Program-made: the position numbers and the translations under genes | Shown: positions 1 through 6,659 of the stretch, piece by piece | Position numbering within the stretch: position 1 is the first letter of the stretch | How the letters are laid out: each line of letters begins with the position of its first letter | Notes under the pieces: generated by a model | What the model saw: only the letters and a program-made list of their open reading frames with translations | The model's database searches: none | What the model was told of the DNA's origin: nothing | Assembly (NCBI GenBank): GCA_964589725.1 | Contig: CAZPUJ010000458.1 | Coordinates: 1-14,686 of the forward strand | Source of the DNA: CAYSHJ01 sp964589725 | GTDB taxonomy: Bacteria > Planctomycetota > Planctomycetia > Planctomycetales > Planctomycetaceae | Direction: 5' to 3' | DNA length: 14,686 bases

Positions 1-940
1 CGGTATCGACCGCGTCGATCAACGCGGGCTTAGCCAACAACAGAATTTTCCGGCAGCCCGCGTCGGTCAGATAAGCCGCGCGACGTTTCGGCTCATAGAC
101 GAAATCGGTGTTCCCTTCCAAGTGCGAGACCGCTCGCTGACACCAGCGGAACAGACTGACCGTCGCCGCGTCGTTGGGCAACGTCAGGCCAATGATCAAC
201 GGCGTCCGGGCTTCATCGATCAGAATGCTGTCCGCCTCGTCGATCAGCACTCCGTAGTGACCGCGCTGCACCGGCTGCTCGCCTTCCATGCCACCCGCTG
301 CGCGCGACACGAACACGTTCGGCTTTCGCATTTCCTGAGCACCGACGCCCAGCCGCAACCGATCACGGAGATAGTCGAAGCCGAACTCTTTCGCGGTGCC
401 GTATGTGATGTCTTGAGCGTACGCCTGCCGACGCTGGGCGGTCTGATCGGGCGACGTCACGCAGCCCACCGAAATTCCCAACGCGATGTAAATCGGACTC
501 ATCTCCTCGGCGTCACGTTTCGCCAGGTAATCGTTGACCGTGATCACGTGAAAGCCACGTCCCGGCAAGGCCCGCAAGAACCCCGGGAGGACGGCGGTCA
601 GCGTCTTGCCTTCGCCGGTTTGCATCTCGGCGATGCCTCCTTCATACAGCCCGATGCCACCCGTGATCTGCACTTCATAGTGCTTCATGCCGGTTGTGCG
701 CTGTGACGCCTCGACGACCAAGGCGTAGGCTTCGGGCATCAACTTCCCGAGCGGCTCACCGGCTTTCGCACGCCAGCGAATTTCCAGGCCCGCCTGCAAC
801 AGTTCGCGATCATTCAGTTTTCCCAGTTCGTCGACCCGTCGCAGAATCGAGTGCGCCAGCGCGTGCCATCTCGAAAGCCGAGCCGGAATCGGCCGCCCAG
901 CGCCTTTAACCCAGTGAACCATTCGATCGACCGCCAGCAC
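1..940 (-). CDS. secA: Protein translocase ATPase SecA (N-terminal part, cut by window edge)
   Basis: SecA is the ATP-driven motor that pushes unfolded preproteins through the SecYEG channel. The 313 residues visible hold the first nucleotide-binding domain: Walker A MQTGEGKT at residues 106-113, the stretch HVITVNDYLAKRD at 131-143, DITYGTAKEFGFDYLRD at 177-193, and the Walker B/DEAD segment IDEADSILIDEARTPLII at 233-250. The C-terminal half lies beyond the left edge. I chose the GTG start at 940 because AGGAG lies 7 nt upstream (948-952). An in-frame ATG at 922 is the alternative. Compared with E. coli SecA as I recall it, there is an extra stretch of about 15-20 residues before the DEAD box (about 195-228), and the residues after LII differ from the usual SGP. 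It may therefore be a second, divergent SecA paralogue. It lies downstream of the htrA-like gene on the same strand, with 127 bp of hairpin-bearing DNA between them. Confidence 0.93.
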   Translation of the reverse strand, partial: MLAVDRMVHWVKGAGRPIPARLSRWHALAHSILRRVDELGKLNDRELLQAGLEIRWRAKAGEPLGKLMPEAYALVVEASQRTTGMKHYEVQITGGIGLYEGGIAEMQTGEGKTLTAVLPGFLRALPGRGFHVITVNDYLAKRDAEEMSPIYIALGISVGCVTSPDQTAQRRQAYAQDITYGTAKEFGFDYLRDRLRLGVGAQEMRKPNVFVSRAAGGMEGEQPVQRGHYGVLIDEADSILIDEARTPLIIGLTLPNDAATVSLFRWCQRAVSHLEGNTDFVYEPKRRAAYLTDAGCRKILLLAKPALIDAVDT

Positions 941-947
941 GAGAGTG

Positions 948-952
948 CTCCT
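948..952 (-). promoter_or_regulatory. Ribosome binding site deciding the GTG start of secA
   Basis: On the minus strand AGGAG lies 7 nt before the GTG at 940. The ATG at 922 has no comparable site at proper spacing, so the GTG start is favoured. Confidence 0.6.
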
Positions 953-958
953 GCTTAA

Positions 959-975
959 CGCGGGCTATACCCGCG
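959..975. repeat. Perfect 6-bp hairpin just upstream of the secA ribosome binding site
   Basis: CGCGGG at 959-964 pairs with CCCGCG at 970-975 around the loop CTATA. It ends 6 nt upstream of the secA AGGAG on the minus strand. It could be a repeat copy, or it could affect translation or transcript ends. It has no U-tract, so it is not a classical terminator. Confidence 0.55.
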
Positions 976-983
976 ACTCGAAC

Positions 984-1007
984 GTAGGTCGGACGCCTAC
1001 GTCCAAC
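984..1007 (+). repeat. REP-like element with GTAG head, htrA-secA gap
   Basis: GTAG at 984-987 is followed by GTCGGACG (988-995), the loop CCTA (996-999) and CGTCCAAC (1000-1007). The 8-bp stem has one mismatch. The layout of a GTAG head directly followed by a hairpin is the same as in the other REP elements of this window, but the stem sequence differs. An overlapping 7-bp pairing, ACGTAGG with CCTACGT (982-1002), is also possible. Confidence 0.6.
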
Positions 1008-1067
1008 CAGGCTGGTTTGTATCTCACAAGGCTGAGACCTGCCAATCGGACTTGTCGCGTGCCCAGC

Positions 1068-2279
1068 CTATAGCTTGGATTCCGGTCCGTTTGGCCCCGT
1101 GCCGCCGAGTTTCACGGAAATGTTGAGTCGTCGGCCTTCACGGACCACTGTGATCACGACTTCCTCATTCGGGCGCTTGCGTTCGACGGCGGTCAGGAAG
1201 TCATCCTGCGTTTTGACGTCACGTCCGTCGACGGCCACGATCAAATCGGCCGCGCTGCGATCGACGCGTTCAACGACGAACGGCCCCGTCCGCTTGCGAG
1301 TGACACGCGGCCCGCGCAGTCCGGCTTTCTCGGCCGGACTTCCCGATTGCATTCCCGCGACCATCAAGCCCTTGTCGGTCTCGAACAGTCGCACGCCAGT
1401 CTCGGGGCGAATCACTTTGCCGTGACGAATCAGTTCCGGCACGACGCGGCTCAGCAGGTTCACTGGGATTGCGAAGCCGACGCCCGCGCTTTGGCCGGTC
1501 TTGCTGGCGATTGCCGTGTTGATGCCGATCAGCCGGCCGTGGGTGTCGAGCAACGGCCCGCCGGAGTTTCCCGGATTGATCGCGGCGTCGATCTGGATGA
1601 TCTGCTTGATCGAGCGGTTATTGCGAATCTGCAGCGAGCGATCGAGGCTGGAGACAACGCCGGTCGTCAGCGTTCGTTCCAAACCGAACGGGTTGCCGAT
1701 CGCGAAGCACTTCATACCCACTCGCAGCGCGCTCGAATCGCCGAGCGCCACGGGAAACAGCATGTCTTCCGGAGCGTCGATCTTCATCACCGCGATGTCG
1801 TTCTCCGGGTCCGCGCCGACGAATGACGCGTCGTACTGCTTCCCGTCGTACAACGTCACCACCACGTCGCTTGCGTCGGCGATGACATGAAAATTCGTCA
1901 CGATATGCCCGGCCTTGTCGAGGATCGAACCCGAACCGGTTCCTTCGGCATGCACCTCAAACGCCAAGAGCGCCGTTTGAGTGCTCTTGGTGTTGATATT
2001 CACGACGCTCTTGTTGATCGCCGCGTAGACCGCCACGTTGACCGCTTCATCCGGCGTTAATCCATCGCGGTCGAAGACGTTCGGCAGATTGGTCGGAGCG
2101 AACGCGCGGTTCTCTTCCAGCGAAAACGACGCCCGCCGCGCGGCTCCTTTTTCGGAGCCGTTCCGATCCTGAGCATCCACCTGTCGGAGCAGACCACCCT
2201 CGTGGCAGCAGAGCGCCACGAAGCCTCCCACGATCGCCGAGGCACAGCAACCAATGAAGTAACGCATGTAACCATCCAT
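1068..2279 (-). CDS. htrA: Membrane-anchored HtrA/DegP-type serine protease with one PDZ domain
   Basis: This is a trypsin-like protease of the HtrA family, expected to degrade or refold damaged proteins on the outer side of the cytoplasmic membrane. Residues 5-25 are hydrophobic and serve as a signal or anchor, followed by a low-complexity linker to about residue 75. The catalytic triad is visible: H131 in TNFHV, D161 in NDIAV, and S239 in PGNSGGPL. The segment GVGFAIPV at about 266-273 precedes a single PDZ domain at about 285-395. At 403 aa with one PDZ it resembles DegS/HhoA-like short forms more than DegP, which has two. The ATG at 2279 is used; an ATG at 2267 (MRYFIG) is an equally plausible start. 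Secretion quality control fits its place upstream of secA on the same strand. A repeat pair sits in its upstream region. Confidence 0.93.
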   Translation of the reverse strand: MDGYMRYFIGCCASAIVGGFVALCCHEGGLLRQVDAQDRNGSEKGAARRASFSLEENRAFAPTNLPNVFDRDGLTPDEAVNVAVYAAINKSVVNINTKSTQTALLAFEVHAEGTGSGSILDKAGHIVTNFHVIADASDVVVTLYDGKQYDASFVGADPENDIAVMKIDAPEDMLFPVALGDSSALRVGMKCFAIGNPFGLERTLTTGVVSSLDRSLQIRNNRSIKQIIQIDAAINPGNSGGPLLDTHGRLIGINTAIASKTGQSAGVGFAIPVNLLSRVVPELIRHGKVIRPETGVRLFETDKGLMVAGMQSGSPAEKAGLRGPRVTRKRTGPFVVERVDRSAADLIVAVDGRDVKTQDDFLTAVERKRPNEEVVITVVREGRRLNISVKLGGTGPNGPESKL

Positions 2280-2293
2280 TCAGATGCGAAACG

Positions 2294-2344
2294 GTAGCCG
2301 AACTCGTGAGAGTTCGGAGCCTGAAGTCTCACGACTTCAGCTAC
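2294..2344. repeat. Inverted REP pair (BIME) with GTAG heads and GTGA loops, htrA-pfk gap
   Basis: On the plus strand GTAG (2294-2297) precedes the stem CCGAACTC / GAGTTCGG (2298-2305 and 2310-2317) with loop GTGA. Three bases later a second hairpin, CTGAAGTC / GACTTCAG (2321-2328 and 2333-2340), has loop TCAC and ends with CTAC (2341-2344). Read on the minus strand, the second unit is also GTAG, then an 8-bp stem, then loop GTGA. These are two copies of one REP family in head-out orientation. Their stems differ by compensated changes, while head and loop are kept. The pair lies between the divergent htrA and pfk genes. Confidence 0.85.
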
Positions 2345-2481
2345 CCAATCACCACGACCGGTCTAATTCGCGACCCAATCACCGCGCGAGGCTCCTTCGC
2401 AATGACCGGGAGGTGAGGTATAAGTGCTTCGCCGGATCGACTCAAGATGAAGCCACTGAGTCATGTCGCCGGCCGTGAATC

Positions 2482-2485
2482 GGAG
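2482..2485 (+). promoter_or_regulatory. Ribosome binding site deciding the pfk start
   Basis: GGAG lies 6 nt before the ATG at 2492. The upstream in-frame ATG at 2447 would add 15 residues before the conserved MKRIGILTAGGD segment and lacks such a site. Confidence 0.6.
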
Positions 2486-2491
2486 TTTGTC

Positions 2492-3898
2492 ATGAACAGC
2501 GGGATGAAACGGATCGGGATTCTGACCGCGGGCGGAGACACTCCGGCTCTCAACGCGACGTTGTACGGGGCCGTCGAACGTGCGAATCAGTGCGAGGTCG
2601 AGGTTTTCGGACTGATCAAAGGTTTTGACGGACTACTCAATCCCTCGGCGCCGCACGTGCCACTCAATCCGCTCTTTCAAAGAATTCCAGAACTGGATCC
2701 GTGCTTGGGCGGGTCGATCATCGGCTCGTCGCGCACTTACATCGACCCAAATCAGCCAGACGAACTGAAGGTCGTCACCGAGCGGCTGAAGCGATTGGGC
2801 ATCGAGGGACTGATTTGCATCGGCGGCGACGGCACGTTGAGCGGTATGCAGCCGATCGCCGAATTCTTCCCATGCGTGCTCGCGCCGAAGACGATCGACA
2901 ACGATCTGGGCCTGAACTACATCCACGAACCGAACGAGTGGGTTCGGGACAGCGTTGATGCCACCGGCAAGCCGACTTACCACCGCACACCCGGCCGCGC
3001 GGAAATCGAACTCGACGAGATCATCAATTACGCGACTCCCGGCTACACGACGGCGGTGTTCGTTGTCGCTCAAGGCGTCGAGCGCATTCGCACGACGGCC
3101 GAAAGTCATCGCCGCATCGCCATCATCGAGGTCATGGGTCGCGAGTCCGGCTACATCGCGCTCGGCTCGGCCTACGGACAGCCGGACATGATCCTCATTC
3201 CCGAAGTGCCGCTGAACGTCGACCGCGTTGTCGAACGGGTTCGCGAGACGTACGAACTGCAAAAGCATGCCGTCGTGGTCATCGGCGAAGGAGTCACCGA
3301 CGAACATGGGCAACAGCTCGGCGTTGTCGACAGCCAAAGCAAAGACCCCGCCGGCAACGTCGTCTTCCACGGCGCGGCCGAGGCCTTGCAGAACCTGCTG
3401 CTCAAGCGGTTGGGTGACGCATTTTTCCAACGCAAGCGGCGGCACGAATCCGCCAAGGCCGCGATCTTCACTCGGAAAGTCGGCCACACACAACGCGGTG
3501 GACGACCGATTCAGTTCGACCGCTTCTATGCCAGCCAACTCGGCGGCAAAGCGTTCGACCTGCTGATCGCCGAGCAGAACGACTCGGTCGCTACGCTCCA
3601 GTGGTCGCGTGACAAAGGCTTCACGCTCGACGCGCTGCCGGCCAACAAACTCAAAGATCAGTGGGGCGTGATTCACCCCCGCTTCGTGCATCGTTCGTTC
3701 TACGACGAGTCACGCTTCCAGCCGTCCAAACTCGGCGTCGAATACCTGCGTTCGATCTTCACCAACGCCATCGGCCAAGACGACGTCGAGGTCATCCGCA
3801 ACAAGCTGTTCAACCCCGGCAACTTGGTGACGCGGTATCAAAGCGTCAACGTCGACATCCAGAAACGGATTCGCTACCTGGAATCCGGGCAAGCGTGA
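2492..3898 (+). CDS. pfkA: 6-phosphofructokinase (probably ATP-dependent, mixed-signature type)
   Basis: Phosphorylates fructose 6-phosphate to fructose 1,6-bisphosphate in glycolysis, in the cytoplasm. The 468 residues hold the family motifs in order: GGDTPALNA (14-22), GGDGT (111-115), PKTIDND (132-138, catalytic Asp at 136), MGRESGYIAL (215-224), a GEGV-type segment, and GHTQRGG in the C-terminal half. In PFKs the residue after GGD and the residue before TIDND track the phosphate donor. G with G is classical ATP type and D with K is pyrophosphate type. Here it is G114 with K133, the mixed type that I associate with ATP-dependent members of the PPi-like clade. About 40 extra residues (139-180) lie between TIDND and PGYTTA, where most family members have about 8. 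The protein is longer than the 320-residue E. coli enzyme. It converges with the leuA-like gene 31 bp away. Confidence 0.92.
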   Translation: MNSGMKRIGILTAGGDTPALNATLYGAVERANQCEVEVFGLIKGFDGLLNPSAPHVPLNPLFQRIPELDPCLGGSIIGSSRTYIDPNQPDELKVVTERLKRLGIEGLICIGGDGTLSGMQPIAEFFPCVLAPKTIDNDLGLNYIHEPNEWVRDSVDATGKPTYHRTPGRAEIELDEIINYATPGYTTAVFVVAQGVERIRTTAESHRRIAIIEVMGRESGYIALGSAYGQPDMILIPEVPLNVDRVVERVRETYELQKHAVVVIGEGVTDEHGQQLGVVDSQSKDPAGNVVFHGAAEALQNLLLKRLGDAFFQRKRRHESAKAAIFTRKVGHTQRGGRPIQFDRFYASQLGGKAFDLLIAEQNDSVATLQWSRDKGFTLDALPANKLKDQWGVIHPRFVHRSFYDESRFQPSKLGVEYLRSIFTNAIGQDDVEVIRNKLFNPGNLVTRYQSVNVDIQKRIRYLESGQA

Positions 3899-3929
3899 TC
3901 TCAGGATTCCCCTTTGAACGAACTAGTGC

Positions 3930-5174
3930 TTACGGGAAACGCGATGCCAACTGTGCGGCGAATTGTTTTAGCATCTCGTCGCTGATGCGTTGGCCTTTAG
4001 GGACTTGCTTGATCGAGTTCAGTACGTCGAGAACTTGGTCTTCGGAGAGTTCATAACCCAGTTCATGCAGACGGTGAGCGACTGCTCGGCGGCCACTGTG
4101 GCGGCCGATGACCAGACGCAGACCGCTGGCTCCGACGTTCTCTGGGCGGTACGGCAGATAGGTGTCCGGGTTCTTCAAAAGACCGTCCTGATGGATGCCG
4201 GCTTCAGTGGCGAAGATGTTTTCTCCGGCAACCGGCTTGTTCAGCGCGAGCGGCAGGCCGGTCAATTCGCTGACCAGTTGGCAGAGGGAATGCAGCTTGG
4301 TCGTGTCGACGTTGAAGTCGACGCCGTATTGGTCCTGATGTAACGCGAGGGCGATGGCGACTTCTTCCAGCGAGGCGTTGCCGGCTCGTTCGCCGATGCC
4401 GTTAACCGTGCATTGCACGACGTTGGCTCCCTCGTCGACGCAGGCCAGCGTGTTCGCGACAGCCAGGCCCAAGTCGTTATGGAAGTGAACGGCCAGCAGG
4501 GCCTTGTTCAGGTTGGGCACATTGTCCTGAATGGCTCGAATGAACTGACGAGCTTTCTCCGGCGTGAGGATGCCGACGGTGTCTGGAAAGCCGATCGTCG
4601 TGGCTCCGGCGTCGATCGCCTCTCGATAGCACTGGCAGAGGTACGGCAGTTCGGTGCGGCTGGCGTCTTCCGGACTGAAGGCGACGATCTCAAACTTTTC
4701 CGACGCGTACGAGACGGCGTCGGTGATCAGCTTGAGCACCTCGGTTTCCGACCTTTGCAACTTGTGTTGCCGATGTAGCGGACTCGTGCCACAGAAAAGA
4801 CTGACGCCGCGCTTGTTCGGCGGGTTGCCATCGAGCGCTTCGTCAGCGGCATCGACGTCGCCGCGCACGGTTCGGCACAAAGCCGTCAACACCGGCTTCT
4901 TGACGACGCCGACCATGCGGCGAATCGCCTCGACGTCCGCCGGCGACGAGGCGGGAAACCCGGCATCCAGCGAATGCACGCCGGCTTCTTCCAAGGCGAG
5001 CGCGATCCGCAGCTTGTCGTCGGGGTCGAGCGTTGCTCCGGGCATTTGCTCACCGTCGCGGAGCGTCGTGTCGGAAAACAACACCACTCCCGAATTCTTG
5101 TGATGCCGGATGATCGCCCGCTTGACGATCCCGGTCACTTGCTTCTTGGCTTTCTTGAAGAAACCGAAGGGCAT
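3930..5174 (-). CDS. leuA: 2-isopropylmalate synthase-like enzyme without regulatory domain
   Basis: Belongs to the HMGL-like acyltransferase family (LeuA, homocitrate synthase and citramalate synthase), which condenses acetyl-CoA with a 2-oxo acid. It is most likely LeuA, the first step of leucine synthesis. Motifs: DTTLRDGEQ (35-43), metal-binding HFHND (220-224), NGIGERAGNASLEEV (258-272), GENIFATEAGIHQDG (327-341) and IGRHSG (366-371). At 414 aa it ends after the helical linker. The roughly 100-residue LeuA dimer domain that binds leucine in classical LeuA (about 520 aa) is absent, so feedback control by leucine through that domain is not possible. Residues 1-28 form an unusual basic N-terminal extension. 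Substrate choice cannot be settled from motifs: homocitrate or citramalate synthase remain open. No leu genes are adjacent. Confidence 0.87.
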   Translation of the reverse strand: MPFGFFKKAKKQVTGIVKRAIIRHHKNSGVVLFSDTTLRDGEQMPGATLDPDDKLRIALALEEAGVHSLDAGFPASSPADVEAIRRMVGVVKKPVLTALCRTVRGDVDAADEALDGNPPNKRGVSLFCGTSPLHRQHKLQRSETEVLKLITDAVSYASEKFEIVAFSPEDASRTELPYLCQCYREAIDAGATTIGFPDTVGILTPEKARQFIRAIQDNVPNLNKALLAVHFHNDLGLAVANTLACVDEGANVVQCTVNGIGERAGNASLEEVAIALALHQDQYGVDFNVDTTKLHSLCQLVSELTGLPLALNKPVAGENIFATEAGIHQDGLLKNPDTYLPYRPENVGASGLRLVIGRHSGRRAVAHRLHELGYELSEDQVLDVLNSIKQVPKGQRISDEMLKQFAAQLASRFP

Positions 5175-5548
5175 GGATGCACTCGACTGACGAGCAGAGA
5201 CTTTCCGACAGGACGGTCAAGATGACAAACGGCGGCCAAAACGGGAAGTGCTGATGCGTTCCGCGGGTCGAGGGATTGGCCGCACTACCGACGCTTCCGC
5301 CACGGAATGCGTTCGTGGCCTTCTGAAATTCGTGGGGTGAGGTGCATGTCGAGCGTGACAGCATGGAGTGTGCGACGACCCACAGAGACCGAGCACATCC
5401 CCCGCGAATGCCTACTGCTCGCAAATCGTTCACGCGACCGCGACAGATCGCGAAGGTCGCTTTTTCATTCCCGGACTTCGGGACGAAAGAGCTGGCGTTT
5501 GGCCGGCGGCGATGCCTACACCCTGTTCTTCTAAGTCTCCACGTTCCA
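5175..5548. other. Gene-free stretch between leuA-like gene and kinase-tail fragment A
   Basis: No convincing gene in 374 bp. A minus-strand open frame runs through it into leuA but has no recognisable content and overlaps the leuA start. The only clear structure is the hairpin with a T-run at 5434-5465. Confidence 0.5.
5434..5465 (+). terminator. Terminator-like hairpin followed by T5 (plus strand)
   Basis: GCGACC (5434-5439) pairs with GGTCGC (5455-5460), enclosing a nested GCGA / TCGC hairpin, and is directly followed by TTTTT. It reads as a Rho-independent terminator for plus-strand transcription, but no plus-strand gene lies upstream within more than 1.5 kb. It could end a small or antisense transcript, or be chance. 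Confidence 0.35.
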
Positions 5549-5688
5549 TTACTTTGCTGGTTCATCAACTAATGACTCGGCTTCGTGAACCAGGGTTTTG
5601 GCTTCGTCATCTTTGGCCCACTGCGGCTGTTTCATGATCTCGCGGAGGCGATCCAGCAACGCGCGAGCTTGGTTTTTATGGCCGAGCG
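5549..5688 (-). pseudogene. Kinase C-terminal TPR tail, fragment A
   Basis: The minus strand reads LGHKNQARALLDRLREIMKQ, then PQWAKDDEAK and SLVDEPAK with a TAA stop at 5549-5551. This matches the C-terminal TPR tail of the intact kinase encoded from 10553 to 7848 (LGHPDRATALLDRLREIMK, PQWAKDPDS). The 5' part is missing: homology stops right after the LGH codons, where the REP-RAYT element at 5689 begins. It has no start of its own and is a dead remnant of a paralogous kinase gene. Confidence 0.8.
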
Positions 5689-5694
5689 GCGCTC

Positions 5695-5717
5695 GTAGTG
5701 ACCCGATTTATCGGGTC
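5695..5717 (+). repeat. REP hairpin A1 (GTAG head, stem GACCCGAT)
   Basis: GTAGT is followed by GACCCGAT (5700-5707), loop TT, and ATCGGGTC (5710-5717): a perfect 8-bp stem. It is identical to the copy at 7235-7257. Confidence 0.85.
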
Positions 5718-5745
5718 GATGAAGTGAAAACCGACCTTCGTTCAC

Positions 5746-6044
5746 TCAACCATCCCACCCATCGCCAAACGTCGTCAGTGGGAAGTCGTGGCGAAGACAC
5801 TCGATCCAAGACAAGCCGTGTTCCGCAACGAGTTCATGCACGCAGGACCAAGGCCAGTCGAGCGGCTCATCGACGTGACAGTGCTTGACGGGGTTCATGA
5901 CGGAGAGCTTGATGTCCGTCAGCTTGATGAGCAGCCGTTGCCGTAATCCGGATGCGGGGGCCGATGCCACGGAAAGTCACGGCTCACGCGATGTTCGACG
6001 ACTTTGATCCGTTGTTCCGGCGTGAGTCGGCGGTAGTCGTACAC
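5746..6044 (-). pseudogene. RAYT (Y1-type REP-associated) transposase remnant A
   Basis: RAYTs are single-strand transposases of the HUH/Y1 superfamily tied to REP hairpins. The N-terminal part reads VYDYRRLTPEQRIKVVEHRV, then FPWHRPPHPDYGNG, from a GTG at 6044. The C-terminal part is in another frame: VMNPVKHCHVDEPLDWPWSC, then DFPLTTFGDGWDG with a TGA stop at 5746-5748. The central part with the HUH motif and the catalytic-Tyr helix is missing, and a short unrelated stretch joins the halves. A working RAYT of this kind is roughly twice as long, so this copy is dead. Confidence 0.8.
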
Positions 6045-6071
6045 GCGATATCTCCACGTTTGTCCGCGCTC

Positions 6072-6094
6072 GTAGTGACCGCATTCATGCGGTC
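6072..6094 (+). repeat. REP hairpin A2 (GTAG head, stem GACCGCAT)
   Basis: GTAGT is followed by GACCGCAT (6077-6084), loop TC, and ATGCGGTC (6087-6094). It lies upstream of the transposase start, inside element A. The same stem recurs at 7765-7782. Confidence 0.85.
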
Positions 6095-6139
6095 GGCCTT
6101 CACACGGACGATGAAACGACAAGCATTTCACGCGGAAAC

Positions 6140-6162
6140 GACTTGATGAATCAAGTCACTAC
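6140..6162 (-). repeat. REP hairpin A3 (GTAG head on minus strand, stem GACTTGAT)
   Basis: GACTTGAT (6140-6147) pairs with ATCAAGTC (6150-6157), followed by ACTAC. Read on the minus strand this is GTAGT plus an 8-bp hairpin with loop TC. It forms the right end of element A, inverted relative to A1 and A2. Confidence 0.85.
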
Positions 6163-6173
6163 GAGCGCGGGCA

Positions 6174-6458
6174 CTACTTGTTGGCTTCGGGTTGCTTCGG
6201 CGTCGCACCAAGTAATGACTCGGTCTCGTGCAGTAGGGCTTGGGATTCGGGGTCGTTGGCCCACTGCGGGGGTTTCAGGATCTCGCGGAGGCGATCCAGC
6301 AACACGCGGGCTTGGTCCTTGTGGCCGAGCTTGTGCTGGACCATCGCGAGGCAGGCCACGTCCGCAGGGAGCGATCGGCCGAACTGTTTGGTATTCAACT
6401 CGTCCGAGCGAGTCAGCGTCTTCAGGCTCTCTGCGTACTGCCCGACGCGGCGCTGAAG
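6174..6458 (-). pseudogene. Kinase C-terminal TPR tail, fragment B
   Basis: The minus strand reads VGQYAESLKTLTRSDELNTK, then ACLAMVQHKLGHKDQARVLL and ATPKQPEANK with a TAG stop at 6174-6176. It corresponds to the last 90 or so residues of the intact kinase, whose own end is ATPKPPEANN. It is the longest of the three tail fragments and the one most like the intact end. Homology begins just after the stop of the truncated DUF5615 gene (6459). The frame happens to continue through that stop. The 74-codon stretch from an internal ATG at 6398 has no ribosome binding site that I can see and is not called as a gene. Confidence 0.75.
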
Positions 6459-6659
6459 TTATTGCAACGGCAGCCGCTCGACGACGTTGGCCCAGTCAAC
6501 CAATTCGGAGGCTTTGGCGATCAGTTCCAGGTCGCGTACATATTCGCCGATGGTCCCGCCGAGTTGATGGCCGAAGAGCAAAACGTCAACTCCGTGCCGA
6601 CGAAGCTGCTCCGCAATTGCCAATGGAACATGCACGTCCATGTAAAGCGGGACGCTCAT
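6459..6659 (-). pseudogene. Truncated DUF5615 (PIN-like) toxin
   Basis: It starts MSVPLYMDVHVPLAIAEQLR and ends YVRDLELIAKASELVDWANV plus ERLPLQ. These two ends look like the N and C termini of the DUF5615 PIN-like family, whose members I recall as about 110-120 residues. Only 66 residues are present. The middle, where the acidic and Thr/Asp residues of the PIN-like fold would sit, is missing between residues about 27 and 30. The frame is kept, so a short peptide could be made, but nuclease activity is unlikely. Its ATG follows the DUF433 stop directly (TAG then ATG). This is inference from remembered family sequences. Confidence 0.6.

Larger units (their letters stand above)
5689..6168 (-). 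mobile_element. REP-RAYT element A (decayed, 480 bp)
   Basis: It is bounded by perfect 14-bp inverted ends GCGCTCGTAGTGAC (5689-5702) and GTCACTACGAGCGC (6155-6168). Inside are a broken RAYT transposase gene and three REP hairpins. It sits between kinase-tail fragments A and B. Its left boundary falls at the same base of the kinase tail as that of element C (7229). It is shorter than element C because more of the transposase gene has been deleted. Confidence 0.75.

Noticed and set aside
122..706. Plus-strand 194-codon open frame opposite secA
   Set aside because: It lies fully antisense to a clear SecA coding region, is rich in Arg, His and Gln as expected for the complement of GC-rich codons, and has no recognisable motif.
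959..975. Hairpin before secA as a Rho-independent terminator of htrA
   Set aside because: There is no T-run on the minus strand after the stem. It may be a repeat or a leader structure, but it is not a classical terminator.
2633..3691. Minus-strand 352-codon open frame opposite pfk
   Set aside because: Antisense to the well-supported phosphofructokinase. Its composition follows from the codon bias of the other strand.
5050..5568. Minus-strand 172-codon frame across the leuA start and upstream gap
   Set aside because: It overlaps the conserved leuA N-terminus in another frame and reads as low-quality sequence rich in Arg and Ser, with no family resemblance.
6174..6398. 74-codon frame in kinase-tail fragment B as a separate gene
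   Set aside because: It is colinear with the C-terminal end of the neighbouring kinase. The ATG is internal and no ribosome binding site is visible. It is better explained as a remnant.
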